Below, piece by piece: positions 43,693 to 53,325 of a stretch of DNA of 64,000 nucleotides (its first letter is position 1; every line of letters begins with the position of its first letter). The notes beneath the pieces are model-generated. The model searched no databases, was not told where the DNA came from, and worked only from the letters and a program-made list of their open reading frames with translations. The position numbers and the translations under genes are program-made. This DNA comes from Nocardia sp. SYP-A9097. GTDB lineage: Bacteria; Actinomycetota; Actinomycetes; Mycobacteriales; Mycobacteriaceae. Where the stretch lies: assembly GCF_009649815.1 (NCBI RefSeq), contig NZ_WJIC01000002.1, positions 310,001 to 374,000 of the forward strand. Direction: 5' to 3'.

Positions 43693-46600
43693 GTGAAAAG
43701 CGGAGGCGACGGAAGCGGGATGGAAGCGACACCCCGGTCCTGGCAATTGAGCCTGTCCAACTGGCCCGTCACACGCAAGGTCGGCATCGTTCTGGTGCTC
43801 CCGGTGTTGCTCGCCTCGACCTTCGCGGTCCTGCGCATCAACTCCGAGCTGCAAACGATCAACAACCTGAGCGCCGGTACGGAACAGGCCGCCGTAATGG
43901 GCCCATCAATCAAATTCGAGTCCGCCACACAGGAACTCGCCGTAGCGGCCATCACCGGCTGGGGAAATCCCGAAGCGAACCCGGTGGTGGACAATGCCAT
44001 CGGCAAATTCGATCAGGCGGTCGCCGAGCTCGAGACCCTGCTGCGCTCGTCCCGAGTCGAAGTCGGCGTCGCCCAGGGCATGACCGAGGCCATCGGCGAC
44101 GCCAAGAATATGCGTAACAGCCTGCGCAGCAGCTCACCGCAGGCGATCGCCGACATCTCCGGCGCGATCTCCACCAAGGTGCAGTCCTCGCTGACCACCT
44201 CGCAGACGCTCTCGGATCTTCGTGTGCAGCAACTGTTCCTGCAGCAGGGCACCGTCATGACGGCCAGCCGCCTGCTCACCCAGGAACGCCTCATGCTGGC
44301 CACGCCCGGCATCGGCACCAATGACGCCATGAAGACCCGGCTGCTCACCGCCATCGGCGCCGAGATCACCATGGTCGAGGTGTACAAGGGCCTGGTCCCG
44401 GACGCGGCACAGAACTACAACGGACTCAAGGACGCCGCCGGAACGCGTATCGGCATTCTGGCCTCGGGCGCACCGGATCCGATGGCCATTCCCGCCATGA
44501 CCGACTCCCTCAAGGCCAGCGCGGACCTTTACTCCCGCGAGGCCAATGGCATCGGCGACATGCTGGACAGCAAGCTGGCCTCGCTGACCACCGACGCCCG
44601 CAATACCGTGCTCCGCGATACCTCGGTCGTAATCGGCATGCTGCTGGCGGGTCTCGCACTCGCCCTGGTGGTGGCCCGCTCGCTGGTCGTGCCGGTCCGC
44701 CGCCTGCGGCGAGATGCCTTGCAGGTCGCGCACATCGACCTGCCGCAGGAACTCGAGGTGGTGCGCGCCGGTGGCGTCACCCCCGAGATCACCCCGGTCG
44801 ATGTGCACACCACCGAGGAGATCGGCCAGCTCGCCCGAGCCGTCGACGATATCCACACCCAGGCGCTGCACCTCGCCGCCGAACAGGCCCGACTGCGACT
44901 GCAGATCGGCAATATGTTCGAGACCCTTTCCCGCCGTAGCCAATCCCTCGTCGAACAGCAGCTGACGCTGATCGAAGAGCTCGAGCGCGACGAGGACGAC
45001 TCCGAACGCCTGCAATCGCTGTTCCGCCTGGACCACCTCGCCACCCGCATGCGCCGAAACGGCGACAACCTGCTGGTGCTCGCCGGAACCGCGCTGCGCC
45101 GTGGCCATCTCGCGCCCGTGCCGCTCTCCGACATGCTGTGGTCCTCGGTCTCGCAGGTCGAGGATTACCAGCGCGCCGAGATCGGCACCGTGCCCGACGG
45201 CATCGTCGCCGGTGAACCCGCGGTCGATATCGAGCACCTGCTGGCCGAGTTGATCGACAACGCGCTGCGCTACTCCCCGCCGTCCACTCCGGTGGCGGTC
45301 TCGGTGGCGCGCGCCGTGGACGGGGGCTACCTCATCGAGATCACCGACCGGGGCCTCGGCATGAATGCCGAAGACCTGCAGTCCATCAACGACCGGCTCG
45401 CCTCCGGTGGTGAGGTCAATGTCGAGACCGCGCGCCGCATGGGCCTGTTCGTCGTCGGCCGACTGGCCAAGCGGCACAACATCACCGTGAGCCTGCGCCG
45501 CACCTCCGCCATGGTGCAGCAGCCGGGCATTACCGCCAGCGTGCACCTGCCGGGCACCCTCGTCTCACCCGCGCCCGAGCGCGCCGGCGACAACAGCACC
45601 GGGCAGTACCCGGCCACCGCGGCACTGCCCGTGGCCCCGGCCGCGGTCTCCTCACTGCCGCAGGCACCCGTATCCGCACCGCAGCCGGTGGTCACACCGC
45701 CGCGGCTGATACCGGTGCCCAATCCCCCGGAGGTCGTCACCACCGGGCGGTTCGGCGTCACCAGTTCCGGTCTGCCACAGCGCAAGACACCGGGTATGGA
45801 TACCGGCGAACAACCGGTCTACACCGGTGACCAGCCGTTCACCGATAATTTCGTGGATGCCTTCGCCGATGGTGGCGCGCCGACCGAGAACTACAGCGTG
45901 GTGGGGCCGAACACCCAGCCACCGGTGGACTTCTGGGGCGATACCGGCCAGCACGAGATGCAGCGGCCACAGGAAGTACAGCGACCCGAACCGGCCGCAC
46001 CGGCCGCCGCCGACAATGGCTACGGGTACGGCTCGGACAATGGGGACGGGAACGGCGGCTACTTCTCGAACGGCTACAGCGCGTTCGGACCCGGCGAGAG
46101 CAATGGCGGCGGTAGCGGTAACGGCCTGAGCGGCGATGACCATCGCGGCAATGGAAATGGCAACGGGTCCAACGGCAATGGCTTCGGCGCGGAGACCGGC
46201 AGCGGCTTCGATACCGGCAATGGCTTCAACGCCGATACCGGCAACGGATTCGCCGCGGACAGCGACAACGGATTCGCCGCCAACACCGGCAATGGATTCG
46301 GCTCGGACAGCAACGGATTCGGCTCGGACAGTGGCAATTTCACCGCTCCCGCCCCGCTCCCGCAGCGTGGTCAGCCCGCACCCGCCGCTCAGCCCGCCCC
46401 GCAGCGCGAGAACGTCATGTCCGGTAGTCCGATCTACCAGCGCATGGTGTCCGAGTGGCTGGTGGAACCCGCCGGCAGCACCCAGGATTCGGACACCGAG
46501 TGGTCGTCCACCTCGGATGCGGGTTGGGCCGCCGCGGAGGAGGCCGCCAATCCGACCAGCAACTCCCGCACTCAGGGTGGACTGCCCATCCGCCGGCCCG

Positions 46601-46749
46601 GCGCCCAGCTGGTACCCGGTGCCGTGGCGCAGGAGGACGAGGCGGGCGCGCGCAATCCGGACGAGATCCGCAACAGCTTGACCAGGCACCTCAGCGGCGT
46701 CCGTTCGGGGCGCGCAGACTCGCAGTACACAGACGGAGGGCATGTATGA
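43693..46749 (+). CDS. Conservon sensor kinase with nitrate/nitrite-sensor domain (CvnA-like)
   Basis: The product has 1018 residues from a GTG with GGGGGT upstream; an ATG 27 bases later is possible. A first membrane helix ([18 protein letters not shown]) is followed by a 280-residue external helical NIT-type domain, a second helix ([20 protein letters not shown]) and HAMP. The helical region [20 protein letters not shown] precedes a GHKL ATPase ([20 protein letters not shown]). The last 350 residues are disordered and include tandem D(T/S)GNGF-like repeats. In Streptomyces conservons CvnA kinases act on membrane-recruited GTPase complexes. It overlaps the roadblock gene by 4 bases. Confidence 0.88.
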   Translation: MKSGGDGSGMEATPRSWQLSLSNWPVTRKVGIVLVLPVLLASTFAVLRINSELQTINNLSAGTEQAAVMGPSIKFESATQELAVAAITGWGNPEANPVVDNAIGKFDQAVAELETLLRSSRVEVGVAQGMTEAIGDAKNMRNSLRSSSPQAIADISGAISTKVQSSLTTSQTLSDLRVQQLFLQQGTVMTASRLLTQERLMLATPGIGTNDAMKTRLLTAIGAEITMVEVYKGLVPDAAQNYNGLKDAAGTRIGILASGAPDPMAIPAMTDSLKASADLYSREANGIGDMLDSKLASLTTDARNTVLRDTSVVIGMLLAGLALALVVARSLVVPVRRLRRDALQVAHIDLPQELEVVRAGGVTPEITPVDVHTTEEIGQLARAVDDIHTQALHLAAEQARLRLQIGNMFETLSRRSQSLVEQQLTLIEELERDEDDSERLQSLFRLDHLATRMRRNGDNLLVLAGTALRRGHLAPVPLSDMLWSSVSQVEDYQRAEIGTVPDGIVAGEPAVDIEHLLAELIDNALRYSPPSTPVAVSVARAVDGGYLIEITDRGLGMNAEDLQSINDRLASGGEVNVETARRMGLFVVGRLAKRHNITVSLRRTSAMVQQPGITASVHLPGTLVSPAPERAGDNSTGQYPATAALPVAPAAVSSLPQAPVSAPQPVVTPPRLIPVPNPPEVVTTGRFGVTSSGLPQRKTPGMDTGEQPVYTGDQPFTDNFVDAFADGGAPTENYSVVGPNTQPPVDFWGDTGQHEMQRPQEVQRPEPAAPAAADNGYGYGSDNGDGNGGYFSNGYSAFGPGESNGGGSGNGLSGDDHRGNGNGNGSNGNGFGAETGSGFDTGNGFNADTGNGFAADSDNGFAANTGNGFGSDSNGFGSDSGNFTAPAPLPQRGQPAPAAQPAPQRENVMSGSPIYQRMVSEWLVEPAGSTQDSDTEWSSTSDAGWAAAEEAANPTSNSRTQGGLPIRRPGAQLVPGAVAQEDEAGARNPDEIRNSLTRHLSGVRSGRADSQYTDGGHV

Positions 46750-47153
46750 CCGACTCCCAGAGCACCACTACAGATGAGAACCTGAACTGGTTGGTCACCC
46801 GTTTCACCCGGGAGGTGCCGGGCGTCTCGCACGCCGTCCTGGTCTCCGCCGACGGCCTGCTGCAGGCGACCAGCCCGCACCTGCCGAGCGATCGCGGTGA
46901 GCAATTGGCCGCGGTCACCGCGGGTCTGGCGAGCCTGTCCGCCGGTGCCGCACAGCTTTTCGACGGCGGTAAGGTGATGCAGTCCATCGTGGAGATGCAG
47001 CGCGGCTACCTGCTCGTCATGAGCGTCGGCAATGGTTCGCACCTGGCGGTGCTGGCCAATAAGCAGCACGACATCGGCCGGATCGGCTACGAGATGGCGT
47101 TGCTGGTCGACCGGGTCGGGTCCGTGGTGCAGGCCACCGCCCGCACTGCCTGA
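46746..47153 (+). CDS. Roadblock/LC7 protein (CvnB-like)
   Basis: The product has 135 residues with the roadblock/LC7 fold: [20 protein letters not shown], an alternating beta-sheet core, and [20 protein letters not shown]. It is the second component of the conservon, predicted to act as GTPase-regulating scaffold between the kinase and the small GTPase. The ATG overlaps the kinase stop (ATGA). Confidence 0.93.
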   Translation: MTDSQSTTTDENLNWLVTRFTREVPGVSHAVLVSADGLLQATSPHLPSDRGEQLAAVTAGLASLSAGAAQLFDGGKVMQSIVEMQRGYLLVMSVGNGSHLAVLANKQHDIGRIGYEMALLVDRVGSVVQATARTA

Positions 47154-47163
47154 TGAGGCGCCG

Positions 47164-47541
47164 ATGACATCTTCAAACGGAGGCGTCGGCGGCACTCGTC
47201 CGACCAGTCGGGTCCGCCCGTACGCGCTGACCTCCGGTCGCACCGAACCGGCAGTGGATCTGCCGCTCGAGGCGGTCGTCGAAACGCTTTCCTACACTGC
47301 TCATTTCGATTGGCCCGCCGGTGATATCCGCACCGAGATACTGCGCATGGGCACCGCGAGACTGTCGGTCGCCGAGATCGCGGCGCACCTGCAGCGGCCA
47401 TTGGGCATGATCCGGGTCGTGATCGGCGATCTCGTCGTCGCCGGGACCCTGCGTGTGCATTCGACTCTGAGTGATCAGGCGACCTACGACGAGCGCCGCT
47501 CTTTGATGGAGAGGACCCTGCATGGACTCCGCGCCCTTTGA
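47164..47541 (+). CDS. DUF742 protein (CvnC-like)
   Basis: The product has 125 residues. The DUF742 signature begins RVRPYALTSGRTEP and ends GTLRVHSTLSDQATYDERRS. A winged-helix-like segment (LSVAEIAAHLQRPLGMIRVV) is visible. It is the third conservon component and bridges the others by unknown means. Its 3-prime end overlaps the GTPase gene by 20 bases, so the proteins are made in a fixed ratio. Confidence 0.93.
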   Translation: MTSSNGGVGGTRPTSRVRPYALTSGRTEPAVDLPLEAVVETLSYTAHFDWPAGDIRTEILRMGTARLSVAEIAAHLQRPLGMIRVVIGDLVVAGTLRVHSTLSDQATYDERRSLMERTLHGLRAL

Positions 47542-48238
47542 CGGCGGGAGCTACAACGGGGGAACGCCGCAGTACCCCAACGGCGGGCCCCAGTATCCGG
47601 GTCAACAGTTCGCGAATCCGGGTGTAGCGCAGCAGTACCCGCCCCGACCGGGCGAGGAGTTCCGGACCGTGGCCTCCACCAAGATCGTGGTGGCCGGCGG
47701 TTTCGGAGCGGGCAAGACCACCTTCGTCGGCGCGGTATCGGAGATCGTTCCGCTACGCACCGAGGCGATGGTGACCGCCGTATCGGACGGAGTCGACGAC
47801 CTCGCCGCCACGCCCGGTAAGGAAACCACCACGGTGGCCATGGATTTCGGGCGCATCATCCTGCCCGGCAATCTGGTGCTGTACCTGTTCGGTACACCCG
47901 GCCAGCGCCGATTCTGGTTCATGTGGGACGACCTCATCAAGGGCGCCATCGGCGCGGTGGTGCTGGTCGACACCCGTCGCATCGAGGACAGTTTCGCCGC
48001 CGTGGACTTCTTCGAGGCCAAGAAGCTGCCATTCCTCATCGCGGTCAACCGATTCCCGGACGCACCGCGCTTCCCCGTCGCCGAACTGCGGGAGGCGCTG
48101 AGCGTGCGCGAAGGCGTGCCGATCGTCGATATCGACGCCCGCGATGCGGGCGAGGTGCGGCGTTCACTGGCCGCGGTCACCGAATACGCGATCGAACGGC
48201 TGATGAACGCGCAGCGCGAAACCGCCCAGCGCGGCTAG
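47522..48238 (+). CDS. Conservon small GTPase (CvnD-like)
   Basis: The product has 238 residues. After a 50-residue Pro/Gly/Gln-rich tail at the N-terminus comes a Ras-like G domain: P-loop GGFGAGKTT (59-67), DFGRI, switch 2 LFGTPGQRRFWF, and the specificity segment VNRFPDAPR instead of NKxD. Conservon GTPases cycle at the membrane with the roadblock partner and resemble MglA. It completes the four-gene conservon and is followed 48 bases later by a membrane protein gene on the same strand. Confidence 0.93.
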   Translation: MDSAPFDGGSYNGGTPQYPNGGPQYPGQQFANPGVAQQYPPRPGEEFRTVASTKIVVAGGFGAGKTTFVGAVSEIVPLRTEAMVTAVSDGVDDLAATPGKETTTVAMDFGRIILPGNLVLYLFGTPGQRRFWFMWDDLIKGAIGAVVLVDTRRIEDSFAAVDFFEAKKLPFLIAVNRFPDAPRFPVAELREALSVREGVPIVDIDARDAGEVRRSLAAVTEYAIERLMNAQRETAQRG

Positions 48239-48286
48239 ACATTCGCGTACATCGCAGCAGATTACGAAGGCAGGCAGGGGTTCTGG

Positions 48287-49105
48287 GTGATCTATTTCTC
48301 GATGGGCTACTGGGTCATCGGCCTGGCACTGATCGTGTCGGTGGCCGGCGCGTCGTGCGGGCTGGCATGCATCCGCCAATCCACCAAATCGGTGACGGCG
48401 CGCTTCCGGTTGCTCTGGCTCTTCGTCGCCGCCAGCTCCATCGGCGGTGTCGGCGTGGCTCTTTCGGTGTTCGTCTCGATGCTCGGCTTCGGTGTCAAAG
48501 GCACCACGCTGCGCTACGACACCACCATGACCACGCTCTTCTCGGCACTGTCCGGGCTGACCGTCTTCGCCGCGCTGGTGATCGCCGGTAAGACCCTGAA
48601 CTGGTTCCGGCTGATCGCCGGCGCGCTGGTGATGGCGGCCGGCCTCGGCACCGTGCACCTGCTGCTGCTCGCGGCCATCCGGGTGCAGGGCAGCACCGAG
48701 CGCGGTCTGGTCTCCATTATCGCGGTGTACGTCATCGCGGCGGTGGCCTCGGCACTCATGCTGTGGTTCAGCATGTGGGCCAAGACCGTTCCGGTGCTCA
48801 TGGTCGGCTCGCTCGCCTACGCCGTCATGGTGACCGGCATGCACTACGCCGGGCTCACCGGACTGCAGGTGCATGTGAACAGCGCGGCCGCCATCCCGGA
48901 CGGCACCGAACTGTTCGACTTCTTCGTGCCGTTCTTCGTCATCGGCACACTGTCGCTGACCATTCCGATCACCGCGATCCTGGTCGCACCGGACCGGCGC
49001 GAAGCCCGGCAGGCGCCGGTGCCCGTGGAACTCGATGCGGCGCACAGTGCTTCGCTGGCGATGTCATCGCGCAAGTCCGGGCGGGTCAAGGCGTCCATGC
49101 GCTGA
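48287..49105 (+). CDS. MHYT-like seven-helix membrane protein
   Basis: The product has 272 residues with about seven transmembrane helices and a short cytosolic tail. Helix 1 is MGYWVIGLALIVSVAGASCG, and a later one contains VMVTGMHYAGLTG, the MHYT-type motif thought to bind copper in membrane sensors of gases or redox signals. No output domain (GGDEF, EAL, kinase) is attached. Directly downstream of the conservon, it may supply the input signal or be the membrane partner of the GTPase complex. The GTG start has CAGGCAGGGG upstream; an ATG 15 bases later is possible. Confidence 0.78.
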   Translation: MIYFSMGYWVIGLALIVSVAGASCGLACIRQSTKSVTARFRLLWLFVAASSIGGVGVALSVFVSMLGFGVKGTTLRYDTTMTTLFSALSGLTVFAALVIAGKTLNWFRLIAGALVMAAGLGTVHLLLLAAIRVQGSTERGLVSIIAVYVIAAVASALMLWFSMWAKTVPVLMVGSLAYAVMVTGMHYAGLTGLQVHVNSAAAIPDGTELFDFFVPFFVIGTLSLTIPITAILVAPDRREARQAPVPVELDAAHSASLAMSSRKSGRVKASMR

Positions 49106-49221
49106 TCCAGCCGAAATACTTTTCCGGCCAAATGTTTTCAGGGGGGCCGGTGTCGCGAATACCGCGGCACCGGCCCCGTTTCGTTCTCGAGACCCGCGTC
49201 CGCGAAACCGATAGCGCGCGA

Positions 49222-49932
49222 TCACCATTCGACCGGTAGTGCGCGCACGCCGTGCACCAGCGAATCCAGTTTGAACTCCACCCGATCGGCGAGCTGACGG
49301 TGCGCGCGGGCGAGGGCCTCATCCTCGATATCCCGTCGGCGAACTGGAACGCCGAGACCTTCGAGAACCCCCGAGGTGTCACCGCTGAAGCCGACCGCCG
49401 AACTGCGCTGGAAGAAGGCATGATCCGCGTAAGGGACGCCGAGCAGTTCGCAGATGGCCAGCGAGGGCACGGGCAGCGCGAGCGCCGCCACCAGATCGGC
49501 CGAAGTGCCGCTGTCGAGCATGAGGTCGATGTGCTCGTCGATGTACTTCTGGATGACCGGCTTCAGCGCGTCCAGGCGCTTGATCATGAACGGCTTGGTC
49601 AGCATGCGCCGGTAGCGGGCGTGCTCCTCACCATCGGTATTGAACATGGTGCGCGGGGCCATCGCCGCGAGCGCCTTCATACCCTCATTGAGGTGCGGGA
49701 ACCCGGGCAGCGCACCGTCCACGCTGACTCGCGCGTCACCGAAAAGCGAACGGGCCTCGTCGTATCCGGTGACCAGCCACGCTTGCTGCCCGTCCCAGAT
49801 CTGCACCTTGGCTACCGGACCGGTCGCGGCCAGTTCACGCACCGCCTGCGGCGGGGCGAACGGGCAGCCGGTCGAACGGCGCACGGGGTGAACAGGTAGG
49901 TCGGAGGTGCTATCGGCAGCTGCTTCGAACAT
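49222..49932 (-). pseudogene. Cytochrome P450 with deleted catalytic half
   Basis: The frame is open for 236 residues, while P450s have about 400. The first 190 residues are a normal P450 N-terminal half (CPFAPPQAVRELAATGPVAK, MFNTDGEEHARYRRMLTKPF, ICELLGVPY). The last 45 resemble the true C-terminus (FKLDSLVHGVRALPVEW). The I-helix AG(D/H)ETT, the ExxR motif and the heme-cysteine loop are all missing. An in-frame internal deletion of about 160 residues explains this. The product cannot bind heme. It lies 9 bases from an intact ferredoxin gene that would have been its electron donor. Confidence 0.85.
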
Positions 49933-49941
49933 AGGTATACG

Positions 49942-50136
49942 TCATTCCTCGATCTGAATTGCTTGCGCGGGACAGAATTCGGCGGCCAGGCGCACAGCGT
50001 CGGCTTGCCCGGGGGCTGGATTCTCGTCGAGCAGAGTGACGAGACCGTCATCGTCACGCTGATCGAAGACCTGGTCGGCGCGCATTACGCAATTACCGGA
50101 GGCGATGCACTTGCCTTGGAAAACAACAACTTTCAT
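49942..50136 (-). CDS. 3Fe-4S ferredoxin
   Basis: The product has 64 residues. Cysteines at C9 and C15 (GKCIASGNC) and near the end (EFCPAQAI) fit a [3Fe-4S] ferredoxin of the type that serves bacterial P450s. The ATG at MKVVVFQGK was chosen over an in-frame ATG 57 bases upstream. It precedes the P450 pseudogene in the same operon and has probably lost its partner, unless it serves another P450 elsewhere. Confidence 0.88.
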   Translation of the reverse strand: MKVVVFQGKCIASGNCVMRADQVFDQRDDDGLVTLLDENPAPGQADAVRLAAEFCPAQAIQIEE

Positions 50137-50271
50137 CAAAACCCACCCCACAAAACAACTTTGATGCGTCCGCATGTCAACACGCGGCATCACGCCATGC
50201 CGGTCGAGCAGAGGCGGGGTGGACCCGCCCCCGGCTCGGATCGGGCATCGCGTTTCGGACGCGAAAGTCGA

Positions 50272-51078
50272 TCAGTCCTGTGGTGCCGGCATCTTTCCCA
50301 TCGTCTTACTCGGGTCGAGCAGGGCGAACAATTCACCCTGTGGCGCGGCCAGAATCGCCATCCGGCCGAACGGCCCGTCCTGGGCAGGCAGCAGTACCGT
50401 CGCGCCCAACTCCGCGGCCCGTCGTAGCCCGTCGTCGAGGCCGTCGAACTGGAACCAGGTGAGCCAATACGGTTGTTCGGGCGCGGCACCATTGGCGCTG
50501 TCGTCATTGATACCGCCCACCGGCTCGGTGCGATCCGGTGGGATCAGTGTCGCGTAACGCATGGCCGGATCATCGAATTCGGCGTAGGTGAAGCCGAAGA
50601 CACTGGCGTAGAACGCCTTTGCCTCGGCATACGCCCCGGTGTGCAGATCGCTCCAGGTGTACGCGCCGTGCTCGTTGTGCACCGCCGCACCATTGTGTGC
50701 CCGCGCCTCCCATATCGCGAACGGTGCGCCCGAGACATCGGCGGCCACGAACATGCGGCCGAATTCCATCACATCGAAGGGCGGCACCAACATTCGGCCG
50801 CCGGCGGCCGTGACCGCGGCGGCACTGGCGTCGGCGTCCGGTACCGCGAAGTAGGTGGTCCAGACCGAGGGCACACCCACCTCGGGTTTGGGGCCGATTC
50901 CCGCGACGGGCTGCCCGCCGCGGAAGGCCATCAGATATCCCCCGGCGTCTTCCCCACCGCCCCGAACGTCCCAGTCGAACAGCGCCGCGTAGAACTCACC
51001 GGCCTTGGCCGGATCGTCGACCTGGCAGTCGACCCAGCACGGCGTGCCCGGGGGCCACGCCTCATCGCGTACAGGCAT
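50272..51078 (-). CDS. Two-domain VOC (glyoxalase/bleomycin resistance-like) protein
   Basis: The product has 268 residues made of two vicinal-oxygen-chelate domains. Domain 1 is CWVDCQVDDPAKAGEFYAAL with FDWDV; domain 2 is TWSDLHTGAYAEAKAFYASV with FGFTY. This layout is common in actinobacterial proteins related to CalC-like self-resistance or glyoxalase-like enzymes. The metal ligands are not the complete H/E set, so a non-enzymatic binding role is possible. GGAGATGACC precedes the ATG. It is not linked to the ferredoxin operon, which begins 135 bases away. Confidence 0.8.
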   Translation of the reverse strand: MPVRDEAWPPGTPCWVDCQVDDPAKAGEFYAALFDWDVRGGGEDAGGYLMAFRGGQPVAGIGPKPEVGVPSVWTTYFAVPDADASAAAVTAAGGRMLVPPFDVMEFGRMFVAADVSGAPFAIWEARAHNGAAVHNEHGAYTWSDLHTGAYAEAKAFYASVFGFTYAEFDDPAMRYATLIPPDRTEPVGGINDDSANGAAPEQPYWLTWFQFDGLDDGLRRAAELGATVLLPAQDGPFGRMAILAAPQGELFALLDPSKTMGKMPAPQD

Positions 51079-51258
51079 CGGTCATCTCCGTTTCTGAAGT
51101 ACAGCAAAGTAATCAATAGCGGTTGTAGTGACGCCGATCACACAGCCGCACCCAGTCAACCACTGTGCTCCGACAATTTCCCGGAGTTCATCAGGTCGGG
51201 TAGATCGACTCGAGGAATGACGCGACAGTGGCCCGTTCGGCGAATTACAGTGACTCTC

Positions 51259-52269
51259 ATGCGTTTCGGGTTGGATTACGCCGCAGGCCGCCCGGCCGCG
51301 AGCGCAATCCGGGCAGCCGGTTTCGATTTCGTCGTTCGGTATCTCTCCGAGGGCGGATCAGCTCTGCCGGGCAAGATACTCACACCTGCCGAAGCGGACG
51401 ATCTACGCGCACACGACATTTCGATCGTGTCCAACTGGGAGACCACCGCCGCCCGCATGCTCGACGGGTACGGGGCGGGCGTCACCGATGCGCGGGCGGG
51501 CCTGGCGCGGGTACTGCGCTGCGGCGGGCGGCCCGATCGGCCCATCTACTTCTCCGCCGACTTCGATGCCACGCCACCGCAGCAGGACGCCATCAATGCG
51601 TATCTGGACGGCGCGGCCTCGGTGCTCGGACGCGTGAATGTCGGTATCTACGGCGGATATTGGCCGGTGAGCCGTGCCCTGGATACCGGGGCGGCGACCT
51701 GGGCCTGGCAGACCATCGCCTGGTCGGGCGCGAACCGCGAGCCGCGCGCACAGCTTTTTCAGACCGGTCGACAGGTTGTGGTGGACGGCGTCGAATGCGA
51801 CGTAAACGAAACCGACCATGTGGATTTCGGTCAATGGGATATTGAACCAGAGGAACAGGACTTGACACCCGAACAGGACGAAATACTCCGCGACATCCAG
51901 ATCCAGCTGCGCGGACCCGGCCTCGCGGGCTGGCCGCAACTCGGTGACGACCCGGAGGGCAATCACCTCACCGTGGTGGACGCACTCGCCACCGCACTCA
52001 CCAAGATCGATGAACTGCGCACGGAGATCAGCGATCTGGAGGCCACCACCGCCGAGCTGAGCAGTGAGGTGGCGCGACTCTCCGGACAGCACTGGCCGTT
52101 CCCGTTCTCGCTCATCGAGGGGCCCGCGACGGCCTTCGCCGATGGACTGGGGCGGCTCGAACAGCTGCTGCCGGATCTGCCACTGCCCGGCTGGGGTGAT
52201 ACCCCCAAGGCTGAACAATCCACGGCCCCGACAAGCCCTATTGCCACAGCAGACAACCGAATTGGTTGA
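51259..52269 (+). CDS. DUF1906 glycoside-hydrolase-like protein
   Basis: The product has 336 residues. Residues 1-190 form the DUF1906 TIM-barrel domain (MRFGLDYAAGRPAASAIRAA, FVVRYLSEGG, PIYFSADFDATP, NVGIYGGYW, ATWAWQTIAWSG), related to GH25-like lysozymes and to M. tuberculosis Rv2525c. After an acidic linker, residues 255-275 form a short coiled coil (LTKIDELRTEISDLEATTAE). No signal peptide is present. The frame is open far upstream, but that part is antisense to the VOC gene. GTG 9 bases earlier is an alternative start. The activity is unproven; Rv2525c affects cell-wall integrity. Confidence 0.8.
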   Translation: MRFGLDYAAGRPAASAIRAAGFDFVVRYLSEGGSALPGKILTPAEADDLRAHDISIVSNWETTAARMLDGYGAGVTDARAGLARVLRCGGRPDRPIYFSADFDATPPQQDAINAYLDGAASVLGRVNVGIYGGYWPVSRALDTGAATWAWQTIAWSGANREPRAQLFQTGRQVVVDGVECDVNETDHVDFGQWDIEPEEQDLTPEQDEILRDIQIQLRGPGLAGWPQLGDDPEGNHLTVVDALATALTKIDELRTEISDLEATTAELSSEVARLSGQHWPFPFSLIEGPATAFADGLGRLEQLLPDLPLPGWGDTPKAEQSTAPTSPIATADNRIG

Positions 52270-52326
52270 TTTGTCGGAATTTCTCCGGCGCACGTAGGGT
52301 TTGAACACCCCCGAAAGTGGCGATGA

Positions 52327-52356
52327 GCGGGTTCTTCTGTAGTCAGAAGAACCCGC
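52327..52356 (+). terminator. Terminator of the DUF1906 gene
   Basis: A perfect 13-base-pair stem (GCGGGTTCTTCTG and its complement) closes a TAGT tetraloop 57 bases after the stop. Confidence 0.8.
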
Positions 52357-52550
52357 CCTCGGCCACGAGGATACCGCCGCCAGGGCACGGATTCACAACT
52401 TTGAGAAGACTTTTTGGAAGAGACCCACAAAGTCCGGCGGCCGATCCGCTACGACACTGCGGGCAGATCCATGGTGGCGCAGCGACATTCCCACTATCGT
52501 CAGCCGAGTCCGTTCGTGTTCTATCGAAGGAGGCTCCAGCGGCCGTCAGC

Positions 52551-52763
52551 GTGGTTCTCGACAAAGCTCTCGACAAGGCGTATGAAAGCAAGTCCGTCAA
52601 GGAAATCCTCTCCGCGCCACCGTCCGCACTCGCCGGACTCACCGAGAAGCATGACACCCAACTCTTGGCAGCCCTCGGCATCAAGACCATTGCCGACCTG
52701 GGCAACAACAAGTACTTCCAGCTCGCCGCCACCCTGATGGAGCTCGCAGCCAAGGAAGGCTGA
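52551..52763 (+). CDS. Small helix-hairpin-helix-like protein
   Basis: The product has 70 residues from a GTG (MVLDKALDKAYESKSVKEIL). Its core, LTEKHDTQLLAALGIKTIAD and LGNNKYFQLAATLMELA, is the helix-hairpin-helix-like domain found in many small bacterial proteins of unknown role. GAAGGAGG lies 17 bases upstream, which is rather far, so the true start may be different, and the frame is open further 5-prime. Codon quality drops before residue 1, supporting a start near here. The preceding 190 bases hold only the terminator of the previous gene. Confidence 0.6.
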   Translation: MVLDKALDKAYESKSVKEILSAPPSALAGLTEKHDTQLLAALGIKTIADLGNNKYFQLAATLMELAAKEG

Positions 52764-52828
52764 CACTCGCTACGACCGACGCCGGGCGCTCTCGCGAGCA
52801 CCCGGCGTCTTCGTGTTCGGGGATCCCT

Positions 52829-52863
52829 CGTCATCCCGGCATGCTCTCGGCCGGGATCCACAC
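52829..52863. repeat. REP-like palindromic repeat, copy 1
   Basis: CGTCATCCCGGCATGC continues with TCTCGGCCGGGATCCAC, a palindromic unit matching the repeat near 57.4 kb with few differences. It lies between convergent genes. Confidence 0.65.
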
Positions 52864-52867
52864 TCCG

Positions 52868-53041
52868 TCAGAGTTTCGCCGGATCCAGTAGTCCACGCCG
52901 CACCGCACGCGAAAGCCGGCGTGGAATCCGATACTCGACTCCCCCCACTTCGATCGAAATCAGATCCGGCGCAGTGGCTTTCCATTGCGAACGCCTACTC
53001 CGGGTATTCGAACGCGACATCCGCCGCTTCGGCACCGCCAT
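52868..53041 (-). CDS. rpmF: Ribosomal protein L32 (zinc-independent form)
   Basis: The product has 57 residues. It starts [20 protein letters not shown] and ends [18 protein letters not shown]. The zinc cysteines of standard L32 are absent. It begins 1 base after the L31 stop with its ribosome-binding site inside the end of that gene, the last member of the mrf-rpmE2-rpmF operon. It replaces the zinc-binding form when zinc is scarce, under Zur. Confidence 0.93.
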   Translation of the reverse strand: MAVPKRRMSRSNTRSRRSQWKATAPDLISIEVGGVEYRIPRRLSRAVRRGLLDPAKL

Positions 53042-53042
53042 T

Positions 53043-53321
53043 TCAATTCTCCTCTTGCACGATGGAATTGCCGCGCACGCGTTTGCCATAGCGGCGTTCG
53101 AACTTCTCCACGCGACCCGCGGTATCGAGGACTCGCTGTGAACCCGTCCAGAACGGATGCGAATCCGAGGTCACATCGACCACCATGAGCGGATACGAAT
53201 TACCGTCCGCCCATTCGATTGTGCGATCCGAAGTCGCGGTCGAGCGGGTCAGGAAACGCTTTCCGGTACCCGCGTCCTCGAAGACCACCGGATGGTAGTC
53301 GGGGTGGATTCCTGCTTTCAT
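53043..53321 (-). CDS. rpmE2: Ribosomal protein L31 type B
   Basis: The product has 92 residues. [36 protein letters not shown] and [20 protein letters not shown] are typical of type B L31, which has no CxxC zinc motif. It starts 4 bases after the mrf stop. Replacement of the zinc-containing L31 by this form releases ribosomal zinc during starvation. Confidence 0.95.
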   Translation of the reverse strand: MKAGIHPDYHPVVFEDAGTGKRFLTRSTATSDRTIEWADGNSYPLMVVDVTSDSHPFWTGSQRVLDTAGRVEKFERRYGKRVRGNSIVQEEN

Positions 53322-53325
53322 CGCA

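Noticed and set aside
44134..45546. A 470-codon open frame antisense to the conservon kinase
   Set aside because: It is histidine- and glycine-rich with no domain and lies wholly inside a well-supported gene.
50473..51258. N-terminal extension of the DUF1906 frame by 262 codons
   Set aside because: It is antisense to the VOC gene and has no family similarity. The DUF1906 domain begins at MRFGLDYA.
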